From Fallopia convolvulus (lineage: Eukaryota > Streptophyta > Magnoliopsida > Caryophyllales > Polygonaceae): a DNA stretch of 64,000 bases. Each line of letters begins with the position of its first letter. The first letter of the stretch is position 1. Under the pieces are notes generated by a model. The model had not been told where the DNA came from. It did no database searches and worked only from the letters and a program-made list of their open reading frames with translations. Positions 54,570 through 64,000 of the stretch are shown piece after piece. Location: positions 43,577,820-43,641,819 of the forward strand of contig OZ024724.1 in the NCBI GenBank assembly GCA_964016875.1, in the 5' to 3' direction. A program made the position numbers and the translations under genes.

Positions 54570-55429
54570 TGTGGAGAGGGTATTCTTGACAACAAATAAA
54601 TTTATAATCAAGACCACGGTGAGTATAGGGGAGTCAGGATCGTTCCACATGAAGCAAGGTTGTTTATCTATTGACTACTAAAGATCAAACAAAAGCAATC
54701 AAAACACAGACAAGTAGCCTCATTAACGACTTTGTCAAGGTCGTTAATGAACCACCGTAGACAGAATTCCAAAACTAACGACCTAGACAGGTTCGGTACC
54801 GAGCCAACGAACTCAGTAACGAATATGATCTTTAAGAAAAATCAAATAAAACAAAGATCTAGGACAAGGGTTACCACAACATAGTCATGCACACAAGCTC
54901 GTAAGAAGATAAATATCATGCCTTTAAATGGATAGATGCATCAACTTTCATTGACTTAGCAAGTAAATTAATCTACTTTCATAAACCAATTCACTCGATT
55001 GCTTGTTTCGGATCTAAAGCTTGAAACTTTCGTATTCAAACAATATCAACCTTCAAGTTTATAACTTTCTCTTTCAATCAAGTCAAGAACTCAAATTACC
55101 TTAACTTTCATCTTGGTATAAGCACAACAAACAATCTCAACAATAGATAAAAGGCATTCAACACATAATCCTACTCACCAAACATGCATAACTATGTCGG
55201 GTTTCAACCCCGACCCTAGATAAAAAGACTACTCACTAATAATGATTAAGAAACAAATAACTTCAATCAAAGAAAACATTGAAAACAAAACACTACTCAA
55301 ATTAATAAATATCGTCTTACAGAGATTCAGAAGAAAACCCGAGAAAAACACAAAACAACGAACCAAAACTTCGACTAACGACTTCGGTAACTTTCGTCCA
55401 CCGAGTTCTCGATCTCCAATCTCGATCCA

Positions 55430-55467
<38 letters not shown>

Positions 55468-56059
55468 TCGGCTCTTCTTGCTCTCTTCTCTGATCTATCC
55501 CCCCCTCTATCTATGCTAGATAGAAGGCTATTTGTACTAAAAAGGATAGAAACTAAAAATGGCTAAAAGATAGAAATAAAACCCTAAAAAGATAGAAATA
55601 AAATCTAGAAAGATAACAAGACCTAAAATATAATATAATAACCCTAAAATCATAAAAAGATACTCTACCGACACGGAAATAAAATCTCGCACAGGATCAG
55701 TATGTCACAAAATCAACCTCTCGAATATTCTATCTCGTGGCAACGTTAACGAGCCCTCACAGCCTCGTTAACGAGCCTGGGCTTGGCTTCTTCAATAATA
55801 CTTCACTCCAAAAACTTGAACTTCATCTTCTTCACCTTGTATTCCTCCATCTTTCATCGTAGCTCTTCAAATTCAGCTCCAAACAACATCATTTCCTTCT
55901 TAAAACCTACAAAAAGACACAAAACAGAGTAGCTTCCATACTTTTCACAAAATATGCAAAACTATCCAAAAACACACAAAACTAACCCTAAACTTATCAA
56001 AACTAAACCTAAAAAACTAAGAAAACCTATCAAAAACTTTTCTAAAAACACGAACATCA
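54570..56059 (-). repeat. Athila-B 5' LTR
   Basis: Adjacent to the primer site. Same layout as the 3' LTR, with palindromes at 54720/54741 and around 55743-55775 and a CT microsatellite at 55433-55464. The TATA box is damaged (TATTTGTA at about 55530), which fits a dead promoter. Confidence 0.92.
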
Positions 56060-56064
56060 AGCGT

Positions 56065-57198
56065 CTTTTCCGATCGAATTTTTCGAGCCACTTCTCCGAC
56101 AATGGGTGATCAGTTCTAATCCGGCTTCTTCTCCAATGCTTATGAAGTGGAATATCAATTCAGATTTGGTAATTCTTCTAATATGCTATTGCTTTTTAAT
56201 TTTTAATGATATGAAACTATATTTGAGTTAGGATTGGTAGTTTATACCAGATTTAATCATTGTTTGATTGAAGTTTGAGTTCTTTTTCAATTGCATGAAG
56301 ATTTATGCTTGATTTTGTTTCAAATTTATTTTAGGTGTTTTAGGAGTTTCATTTTATTTCAAAATCGAGTTAATTCATTTTTTTGTAGTTCATTGAATTT
56401 TTATTAGAGATTTCATAATTCAATGGCACCCAAAAGAAGTTCAAAATTTGCTAAAGGTAAGATCCATGATCGATTGGTGTATCTTCGTACGAATTAAATA
56501 AAATCTTGAGTTTTTATGGTTGTCGTTGGAACGATTGGTGTATATACACGACTTTACTTAGTTGTGTACATGCTAAGCGTTGTTTGTATACATGTTTTTG
56601 TGTATTAACATGTAAAGTTTCTATGATTTTAATTTACGTATTCACGGTTTTATTGTATATTTACATTGTAATTACTGGATGTATACATGATTATAGGCAT
56701 TTGCATGGTAATCTTAGTTTGTATGCGACAACTCACTACATAACTTTAATTTACATATACACGGTTTTACTTACCTATATACACAGTAATGTTCTTCTTT
56801 ACATGATATTTTGTATTTGTAATATAATCTTTGTTTTTATGCATAATTTAATTTACATATGTATGATTCTAATTGGGCTATATACATGATTTATTATATG
56901 TATATACATGGTAATGTTCTTCTTTATACATGGTCATATGCAGGTTATTAGACAACGACTTGTGCAAAAACATGATGCAATAAGAGGCAAAATCATTCTG
57001 GCCGATTTGATGTAATAAGGGGAAGATGTTGAGATTTGTCTTAGGCTACCACGGGGTTGGAAAGAAATTGTTAAAAAGGCAGTCGATGAAAACAATGAGC
57101 TTGTTAAGATGGAGAAAATACATTGGAAAAGAGAGTTGTGTTCATTGTATAAGGCATTCTACATTTTTCATTTTAATGTACATTTGTGTTACTTCTTA
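56065..57198 (+). pseudogene. Remnant of an element-borne gene related to the one at 59264-63690
   Basis: Continues the pre-insertion sequence of 20240. A possible first exon starts ATG at 56423 (MAPKRSSKFAKG, then a GGTAAG donor). A/T-rich intron-like DNA follows with many ATGTATATAC words. At about 56942-57125 a frame reads QRLVQKHDAIRGKIILADLM, two stops, then GEDVEICLRLPRGWKEIV. The last part matches EEDVDICLGFPRGG in the better copy at 62285. Most of the gene is missing. Families with this motif are common in plant mobile elements, often Mutator-like ones with Ulp1-type proteases, but no protease domain is visible here. Confidence 0.4.
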
Positions 57199-57454
57199 GA
57201 GTTTGGTTCAAATGAAACAAACTCTTATCCTAAAAAATGAAAAATGCACTACTACCTAGAAAAAGTGCATTACTAACTAGGAAAAGTGCAATCCGAAAAG
57301 TGTCCAGCAAAAAATACGAAAAGTGCATTACAAAGTACGAAATGTGCAAATGCGAAAAAGTGCACTCCTAAGTAGTAAAAGTGCACTACGAACTAGGAAA
57401 AGTGCATTCATTTCATTTTTCAGGACAAGAATTTGTTTCATTTGAACCAAACTC
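57199..57454. mobile_element. MITE with a tandem-repeat core
   Basis: Terminal inverted repeats GAGTTTGGTTCAAATGAAAC (57199) and its reverse complement (ending 57454) extend about 45 bp with few mismatches. They are flanked by TA on both sides (57197-57198 and 57455-57456). The middle (about 57240-57412) is an array of irregular GTGCA(T/C)TAC-x-AACTAGGAAAA units. No coding capacity. Confidence 0.75.
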
Positions 57455-57483
57455 TACTTTCCTTTTTCTTTTTAAAACAGAAG

Positions 57484-58188
57484 TGAGACGAAATACAAAG
57501 CCATGTATATACAAAATCACAATCATGTATATATATAAACCATGTATATACGTGTTCTACCACATCATTACATAAGCAATTCCATAATTGCAAATATAAA
57601 ACATTGAATAATAAAAAATAAAACCATGTATATATATACTCAAAACTATGTGTATATATACTCAAAAACGTGTATATACGTATTCGAGCATATTATTACA
57701 TGAATTGGATTTCATCATTGCTCAAATCTAAAATATGAATAAAGACATATAAAACCATTAATATTATGTTCAATATCATGTATACACTGAATACAGATCA
57801 TGATCATGTATATATAAATTGCAAACATGTATATAAATATCAGATTACATGTATATGCATATGCGAGGTTTTTCAAACGCGAGAATGAAAACTAATTTTA
57901 TGTTTCCTAAAATTACGGGATTTTGTAGATTTGAAATTAAAATGGAAACTCTAAGATTGGATGGAGAAAATCACTTAATTTTCAGATTTAATTATCATTA
58001 TTTTTTTTCATATTTAAAAAAATAGATATTATAGTTATCTCTCTCTCTCTAGGTAGTTATTGCATACAAAAATCCCCATAATAAGATTGATATCCCTATA
58101 ATTACCACCGTAGATTAGGTTCAATCTAACGCACTATATTGCGTCACATGGTAGCAATATAAGAATGGTCTTATTAGAACCTACCTCT
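57484..58188. repeat. Dispersed repeat, uninterrupted copy
   Basis: Matches 1120-1177 followed directly by 18822-19500, so it shows the state before the CACTA inserted (junction near 57535). It ends in TAAGAATGGTCTTATTAGAACC-type sequence, which may be the inverted end of a larger element. Rich in ATGTATATA words. Confidence 0.75.
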
Positions 58189-59263
58189 CTATATATAGTA
58201 TTAAATTCTGGTAGAAAGACCCTTTAGAGTAAAAAGTGATTGTTATTCCTAGCCATTAGATGGATATTTTTTAACGTACCAAATTTAAGATGAAAGGGTG
58301 CATTGTAAAATCATACACGCGGTTTGAGAGAATATCAAGCTAATTAATAATTTTCTTTCATTTTAATTTTTTTACTCTTTTACGGTTTCACTTCAGTAAA
58401 AAAATAAACCCCACACTCTCTCCTATCAAAAACTTTCTAGATTCTCTCTCCTGCAAACTGAAACGACGACTCAAAGGCGATTCAAAGGCTAGTCAACCGG
58501 CGATTTGAAGAGTACTCAACTTTTGTGCTTTATTTTGTACAATCTTAGTAATTTATCCTCAATCACGCTATAATCGATTGTTGACACAAATTATTAGTTT
58601 GTGATTTGGAATTTTAAAGCATAGAAACCAATTGGGTGTTCTTGAATGTAGGGTTTCGACTCATATTGGTGCTATAATCGAATCTTTTTGTTACGGTGAA
58701 GTTCGGATTCAGAATATACAAGGTTTGTAAATTGATTCAATTACGAATTTGTGGTCAATTTTGAATTTAGGGTTTTATGGGAATTTTTGGGTTTTGGTTT
58801 GGGAGTTTGGATTAAAAATTACATATGCTTGTTGTGTTTGATTTTGAACCAGATGTCAAAAGAAAATGGGAGTTGTTCTAAAAGAAGAAGGTTGGTGATA
58901 GGTATGGTGTTCTCTTGTTTGGTATATAGACTGGTTGACGCTGGTTTTTTTGGGGGTGCTGGATAGACCAAAACATAGATATCAGCAATTTGACGATGTT
59001 GGAGACTGTATTTGATGTTTGTTGTTCAATTTGGTGAATTAGACTTTATGAATTGATATTCAATACATATCACTCTGATATTCACTAGTGTTAAAACGGA
59101 TATTCATTTATAATTACATACATGCTCCTTTGATATTCTCTTAATACATTAATTGTATTAATTGAAATTGTATTTGTTAGTGTTAAATTGGATATTCATT
59201 ATGTATAACATTGATATTCATTGGTGGAAAAATTGATATTCTTTACATTGTTCATATAAACAG
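58189..59263 (+). other. Leader and first-exon region of the second element-borne gene
   Basis: Starts with AGTATTAAATTCTGGTAGAAAGACCC-type sequence similar to the element end at 19968. A short frame from ATG 58853 (MSKENGSCSKRRRLVIG), just before a GGTATG donor, resembles MAPKRSSKFAKG of the neighbouring copy. The rest is A/T-rich intron-like DNA with GATATTCA words. Confidence 0.35.
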
Positions 59264-62200
59264 CTTGTGACAAGAAGGTTGTTGAAGAAGATAATCCAGA
59301 CTCTTTAGCACTGGTAGTGTTAGGAGAAGATGCGAACATTCCTCAAAGCATTGATTCAAGATTGAGATGCTCAGACTTAGATTATAGAAGACATATTTTA
59401 CCAAAAGTTGTGGAAAAAGATAAGAACAAAAAGGGTGAGACAGAGGATAAGAAGAAGGTCTCGAGTCCATCCAAATGTGAGTTGTAGGCATTACAATTTA
59501 TATTTGATATATGATAATAATTTATTTATTTAATAAACTGTTAAATTGTTTGAGCTATTTAACAAAAGGGATTTGAGACAAAAAAGGAGGTTAAGCATAT
59601 GAAGAAGAAAGCTGACAGTACTAGAGAGAAGAGTGCAAACGTTAAGGGCAAAAAAGTCGGCAACGGAGAAGTTAAAGGTGATAAAGAAAAGGGAAGTAAG
59701 AGAAAAAGGGAGAAATGTAAAGGGAAGGGAAAAAGTGTACAATAAAGAAGTTCAAGGTGATAATGGAATTGAGGATGAACATTATCCAAAACTGATCCAC
59801 AGGGGCCAACCAAAAATGTTGGCTAATGCATTAGGGCAAATGAATGAGGAGCAAAAGAATTGTGTTCGCAGACTTGGCTTTGGAAGGTTGTTGGACATCC
59901 CGAATCTGTATATTCCAAGGTTGTATTAACACTATTCAGATTTATAAATGATTGATAAATTATATGGTATATATAATTAAAATGATATGGCTATTGAAGG
60001 TTGTTTTGAAAGTTTATAGTATATTGATTTTTGTTGGTCATAAATACATTTTTTAATAAAGAAATGTGTTTCATATTCCTTATAGTATGAATATATATTC
60101 TTTTTTTTATATAAGGAAAGCAATTTGGGTGGTCACTAACAGGCTAGTGACCGCCCAAGAGCATCCTAATGGATGAGGGTGTGCAAACCCGTGTCAACTG
60201 CAAGTGAAATAGAGGAGACACGTCGAAATGAGCCAACGACGTAATCCGCCAACAAATTGCACTCACGGTTGACGTGAGCGATACCCCAATCCTGGAAAAG
60301 AGCCAACAAGCAGTGGATGTCCAAACGAAGCAACTCAATCTCCCACGGGCTGCGCCAGTCACCAAGAATGGCCTTGACCAGCTGTAAATTATCGCCTTCA
60401 ATCTGGATCCAGGGAATGCCACGACGAATGGACTCGAGAAGTCCCTAGCGTAAGGCGATGGTCTCGAAAGTCAGAACGGACTGATGACCAATCAATCCTC
60501 CGTTCAAATGGATCGGGTCGCCGCAGGAGTCCCTAAGAATGAACCCGAAAGAAGCCTTGCCATCTGCATTAACTGCACCATAAAAATTCAATTTAGTAAG
60601 ATCACTTCTAGGTTTTGTCCATTTCGTGAGGTTTCTCTTAAGTCAACCTCGAGCCGTTCTGGAACATGGGTTATCCGAGGCTGAGGCTTCCGCGTTTTTC
60701 CAATTTTTAATTTGGTTGTGAATAAAGTCGCAAATGTTTGCGGCGTTATTCAAGTTATTGCTGTTATTGTTGTCGAAAACTCTTTTATTCCTAGAGTGCC
60801 ATAGGCACCACCAAGTGTTAGCGAGGATTTCCATTTTCTCTTTTGTTAATCGCATCCTTATCTCATCCAGGACAAGGTGTGGTTTTTATCCCAGGAGAAA
60901 TCTGGTTGAGGATTCGGCAGAGTTTGGAATTTACGGATTTGATGGTTTCCTCGGTTAATGGGCACGAGAGTAAAACATGGTTGATGTCTTCCTCTAGGTT
61001 GTTGCAGGCCTCGCATCTCGGCGGAACCGGGATATGGTTGACAACGAGCCTCATCTTAGTTGGCAAACCATTGCATGGTTGAATAGGTTGAGTACCAGCC
61101 ATTTTTGCTAGGTTGCCAGTATAGTTTGTCCGAGATTTTGTTAATAGGGTTTATAATTTTGGATATGAATTCAAGGTCGTCTGGATTAATTACCTTGCTC
61201 AATTTCTCAATGTTCCACGAATTACCCTCTCTAAGGTACTCAACCACGGTTTCGTCCTAATTAATGAGGTTTCCCGCATCTGTCCTTGGGTTGAGAGGGC
61301 CCTTACCGGTCCAGTTTTCTTTCCATACTTGGACAATTTTTCCATCCCCAATCTGTCAAATAAGTCCTTTCACGTATAGGTCTTTAAGGCTTATTAGCTT
61401 GGACCACTGACAAGAGGTATTATGTTTTTTCTTGTAGTTTAGGATGTTTTCCGTTTTAAGATACTTTTCAGTAATAATTTTGACCCATAGATTGTCTTGT
61501 TCAGCTAGTATTTTCCAGAGCAGTTTCATTTTAAGTGCTTGGTTCATCTCTTCTGCCTCGGCGATCCCCACCCCACCATGCGCGGGTGGGCGACAAATGG
61601 AGTTCCAACTAATGAGTGGTTTGTAGTTGTGATCCTTGTTCCAAAAGAAATTTTTATTGATTTGGTCAAGTTCTTGTAAGGTGGCTTGGGTTAGCATAAA
61701 GGATTGCATAATGTAGTTGGGTTGTGCTGATAGATTTGCTTTAATAATTAGGGTTTTACGTCCCTCCTGAGATAGAGTGTTTGCTTTCCATTTTGCAAGT
61801 TGGGATATGGTCCGCATAATTAGTGGTTTAAAGGTGTTTTGTGTTACTCTTCCATTGATAATCGGGCATCCTAGGTATTTGTCCAACGCAACCGTGTTTG
61901 TGATTTGGAGAATATGTTCGATTTGTTCCTTTGTTGTACTACTTGTATTTTTGGTGACCTAGAAGGCGGATTTATGAAAGTTGACCTTCTGGTCAGATAC
62001 CTGGCAATAGTTGTCGACAATTTATTTGATATTTGTACATGCAGTGGTATTCTCTTTAGCGAAAATGATGATATCATCGACAAAAGCGAGAAATGGGATT
62101 TTTGTTCCATATTGGTTAAATTGGTATTCCTTTCTTGTATACAAATTAATGTCATATTTTCTTACTCGTGTCTGGCTATGAGCAGGAGGCTATGTTATTG

Positions 62201-63690
62201 GTTGGTAGAGAAATTTGATGCTAGGAAGGGTCATATTACAATGCCTGATGGTGAAGTTATCGAGGTCTGTGAAGAAGACGTGGATATATGTCTTGGGTTT
62301 CCACGAGGTGGCACAGATTTATCAAGGATCAACCCTTCTGATAACAATTGGATTTATGATTAGAGAAGCCATATTGACATTGAAAAAGTTAAGGACCATT
62401 CTATCCGACCTGGTGATGTGTACACTATCATGATGGCCAATAAAGAGAACATGAATGTGAAAGAGTTCCAAAGGGATTTCATTGTGTTGTTGTACACTTG
62501 CATTATTGAACCACATAGAGTGGGGCAACCAACCAAAATCTTGTTTTACCATTGGAATCAATGGATAAAGTATCATGTAATTATTAAACTTACACTTGGT
62601 ATTATTCATAAGGATAAAATATGTCTTATATTCAGTTTAAAATATATGATTTAAATTATTTTTTTCATATTATAGCATGCATTTCCAATTGTTATTATGC
62701 ATTATTGAATGTGTATTTCATCTATCAGGTTACAAATGGTGTGGTTTTATATTAGTGTCTAAACGATGCAAAAGAGAAATGGGAAGCAAACCGAACTGCG
62801 CCTTTCACTGGTCCATTGTTATTTTTGACTGTAAGTACCATTTGGAAAAACTAGATTGGGGTTGTAAAGTTATGTAATAATAATTGTGCATGTTCATGCA
62901 GTTGTTGTACATTGATCGGGTTGTAAACTGCCAAAAATGTGATGTGGTTCCAAGAATGTTTCCTGCCTTCTTTAGTGGTTGGACATATGATAAGATCTTA
63001 AAGAGAGAAGAGTTTGAGTTGTCTCATGGCGGATTTGGGAAGGGACAAGTTGATACAAGACAAAGCATACAAGAGGGGGATACCATTGAGAGGGATGGAA
63101 AGGAGGATGGTGTTGACATGCGCATGCAACAGGTATATATTTAGAGAAAAACAAATATTCAGAATTTGGTTGTGATATTCATAACAAGAAATATGATAAG
63201 GTTAATTCGAGTAAAATAATGATATTCATCACATGCACATCTAATATTCATTTATTTATGCAGTCATATTCATTATCTACAATTGTGATAATAACTGATT
63301 GTTACATTCATATTCAAGTAAAATAATGATATTGATGTTATTTGTTATATGCATATGTGATATTCCCTGATATGAACTGTCATATTCATTACAACTACAT
63401 GTGATATTCACTAATCAGTACTGTCATATTAAAGTAACATAATGTTATTGATTAATTTGTTACGTGATATTCAATGTAATTTCAGATTCACAATTGTAAG
63501 TGTAATATGGTATGATTTTTTATATAAAAAGTAATGTTTACAGGATTTTCTCCGATCGTTGGGGAGACAATATAAGGCAGTTGGCTAATATTATAATTAG
63601 CATTGCATCGAACACGAACAATATTCCTTTTGAGTGCAAGGATTGTGAGGCTGCAAAGGCACTCGCTAAGTTTGCTAAGGCAATGTTGGG
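59264..63690 (+). pseudogene. Degenerate multi-exon gene of a plant mobile element, split by a LINE and an Athila LTR
   Basis: Exon-like blocks: 59264-59476 (acceptor CAG, CDKKVVEEDNPDSLALVVLG), 59570-59930 (lysine-rich, then MNEEQKNCVRRLGFGRLLDI), 62180-62570 (RRLCYWLVEKFDARKGH, EEDVDICLGFPRGG, a stop at 62361, then FQRDFIVLLYTCIIEP), 62730-62831 (APFTGPLLFLT, donor GTAAGT), 62902-63131 (LLYIDRVV, PRMFPAFFSGWT, FELSHGGFGKGQ, donor GTATAT) and 63544-63690 (CKDCEAAKALAKFAKAM). The order is that of a protein family widespread in plant genomes and often tied to Mutator-like elements with Ulp1-type domains. Stops at 62361 and about 62753 and two insertions make it inactive. No host function is known to me. 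Confidence 0.5.
60116..62165 (-). mobile_element. 5'-truncated L1-type LINE
   Basis: Minus strand. It starts within the reverse transcriptase: KIPFLAFVDDIIIFAKENTT (active-site FVDD, about 62090). Next come LDKYLGCPIINGRV, SQEGRKTLIIKANLSAQPNY and NKDHNYKPLISWNSICRP (61886-61356), then a zinc-binding RT-associated domain (RCEACNNLEEDINHVLLSC, about 60990) and WWCLWHSRNKRVFDNN. An RNase H domain (IQIEGDNLQLVKAILGDW, HVNRECNLLADYV, 60410-60225) follows. The 3' end has a short A tract (T run on plus, about 60101-60108). Several stops and frameshifts. The first part of RT, the endonuclease and ORF1 are absent. It sits in an intron of the degenerate gene. I could not settle the target duplication. 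Confidence 0.85.
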
Positions 63691-63692
63691 TA

Positions 63693-64000
63693 TGTTATGG
63701 ATTTACTTAACAACAAATAAAATTTGTAGTCAAAACCCCGCTGTGTATAGCTAAGTTAGGATCGTCCACGGGAAGCAAGGCTGTTTATCTATCAACTACA
63801 AAAAAAAACAAGAAAACAAAGCAAAACAAGCAAAAACAACTACGGCCAACCTCGTTAACGACCTTGTCAGAGTCGTTAATGAACCTGGATTTCTACCGAA
63901 AACATAGAAACTAACGATCTAATAGCAGGTTCGGTACCGATCTAAGGTGCCTCGGTAACGAGTGAGAACGAAAGCAAAACTAAGCAAATTCAATGTATAA
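63693..64000 (-). repeat. Start of a fourth Athila LTR, cut by the window edge
   Basis: TGTTATGGATTTACTTAACA is followed by ACAAATAAA, similar to the start of the Athila-B LTR, with the same landmarks (GTAGTC/ATAATC, CCCCGCTGTGTATAG, GGATCGTCCACG, GCTGTTTATCTATCAACTAC). Palindrome pair 63852/63873 at 21 bp, and TTCGGTACCGA near 63931. It interrupts the last exon-like block of the degenerate gene. Strand is assumed from the similarity to the B LTR. Confidence 0.75.

Larger units (their letters stand above)
20246..56059 (-). mobile_element. Athila-B: old, degenerate Athila element hosting the Sirevirus and Athila-C
   Basis: LTRs at 20246-21744 (1499 bp) and 54570-56059 (1490 bp) begin TGTTGAGAGGG/TGTGGAGAGGG and end ACATCA. 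They are flanked by a perfect AGCGT duplication (20241-20245 and 56060-56064). Minus-strand order: 5' LTR, primer site, gag, protease, RT, RNase H, integrase, ORF2, 3' UTR, 3' LTR. The LTRs differ more than those of A and C, and the coding region has many stops and frameshifts. ORF2 is split by the Sirevirus at 24149-46425. Without it the element is about 13.5 kb. Confidence 0.93.

Noticed and set aside
56506..56889. 127-residue frame rich in I, Y and C
   Set aside because: It translates the ATGTATATAC-rich repeat. Intron-like, with no domain and no homologous frame in the related copy.
60101..62180. Target-site duplication of the LINE
   Set aside because: Candidate TATATTC/CATATTTTC words on the two sides are too short and too A/T-rich to call.

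Overview
This window is a plant nuclear-genome segment, almost certainly from a flowering plant, made of transposable elements nested inside one another. The evidence is Athila-type Ty3 retrotransposons with tRNA-Asp-like primer sites, a Sirevirus-type Ty1/copia element, a CACTA transposon carrying fragments of plant ATG16 and VAMP71 genes, a plant L1-type LINE, MITEs, and a low-GC background. I see no intact ordinary host gene. Species cannot be told from the sequence alone.

Layout: (1) 1-19500 holds a repeat copy split by a CACTA element at 1178-18818 (3-bp ATA duplication). The CACTA carries a TNP2-like transposase remnant, a VAMP71-like fragment and an ATG16-like fragment. The ATG16 fragment is itself split by Athila-A (6531-17341, minus strand, ATAAT duplication), a short element with gag-protease and ORF2 but no reverse transcriptase or integrase. 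(2) 19548-19940 is a foldback MITE. (3) 20246-56059 is Athila-B (minus, AGCGT duplication), an old degenerate element. Its ORF2 is split by a Sirevirus-type copia element (24149-46425, minus, ACCCT duplication). That element's gag is split by Athila-C (32631-45962, plus), the best-preserved element, with near-intact gag-protease, pol and ORF2. (4) 56065-64000 holds remnants of two related elements that may be Mutator-like. They contain a MITE (57199-57454), a 5'-truncated LINE (60116-62165, minus) and the start of a fourth Athila LTR (63693 onward).

The most interesting signal is a family of 10-bp palindromes, TCG-N4-CGA, scattered through the Athila elements. They occur mostly as pairs or short runs whose starts are exactly 21 bp apart. 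The variable core differs by family: GGCC-like in A, TTAA-like in B and in the fourth element, GTGA/GTTA/GTGC-like in C. They sit in LTRs, untranslated regions and the variable linkers of the polyproteins (gag-protease, protease-RT, RNase H-integrase, ORF2 tail) and are nearly absent from catalytic domains. The nested Sirevirus has its own over-represented hexamer, GGGAAC/GTTCCC. Self-marking sites read by an element-encoded protein, such as the extra ORF after pol, are one testable explanation.

Relative age follows from nesting and LTR divergence judged by eye: Athila-B is older than the Sirevirus, which is older than Athila-C. Athila-A is also young.
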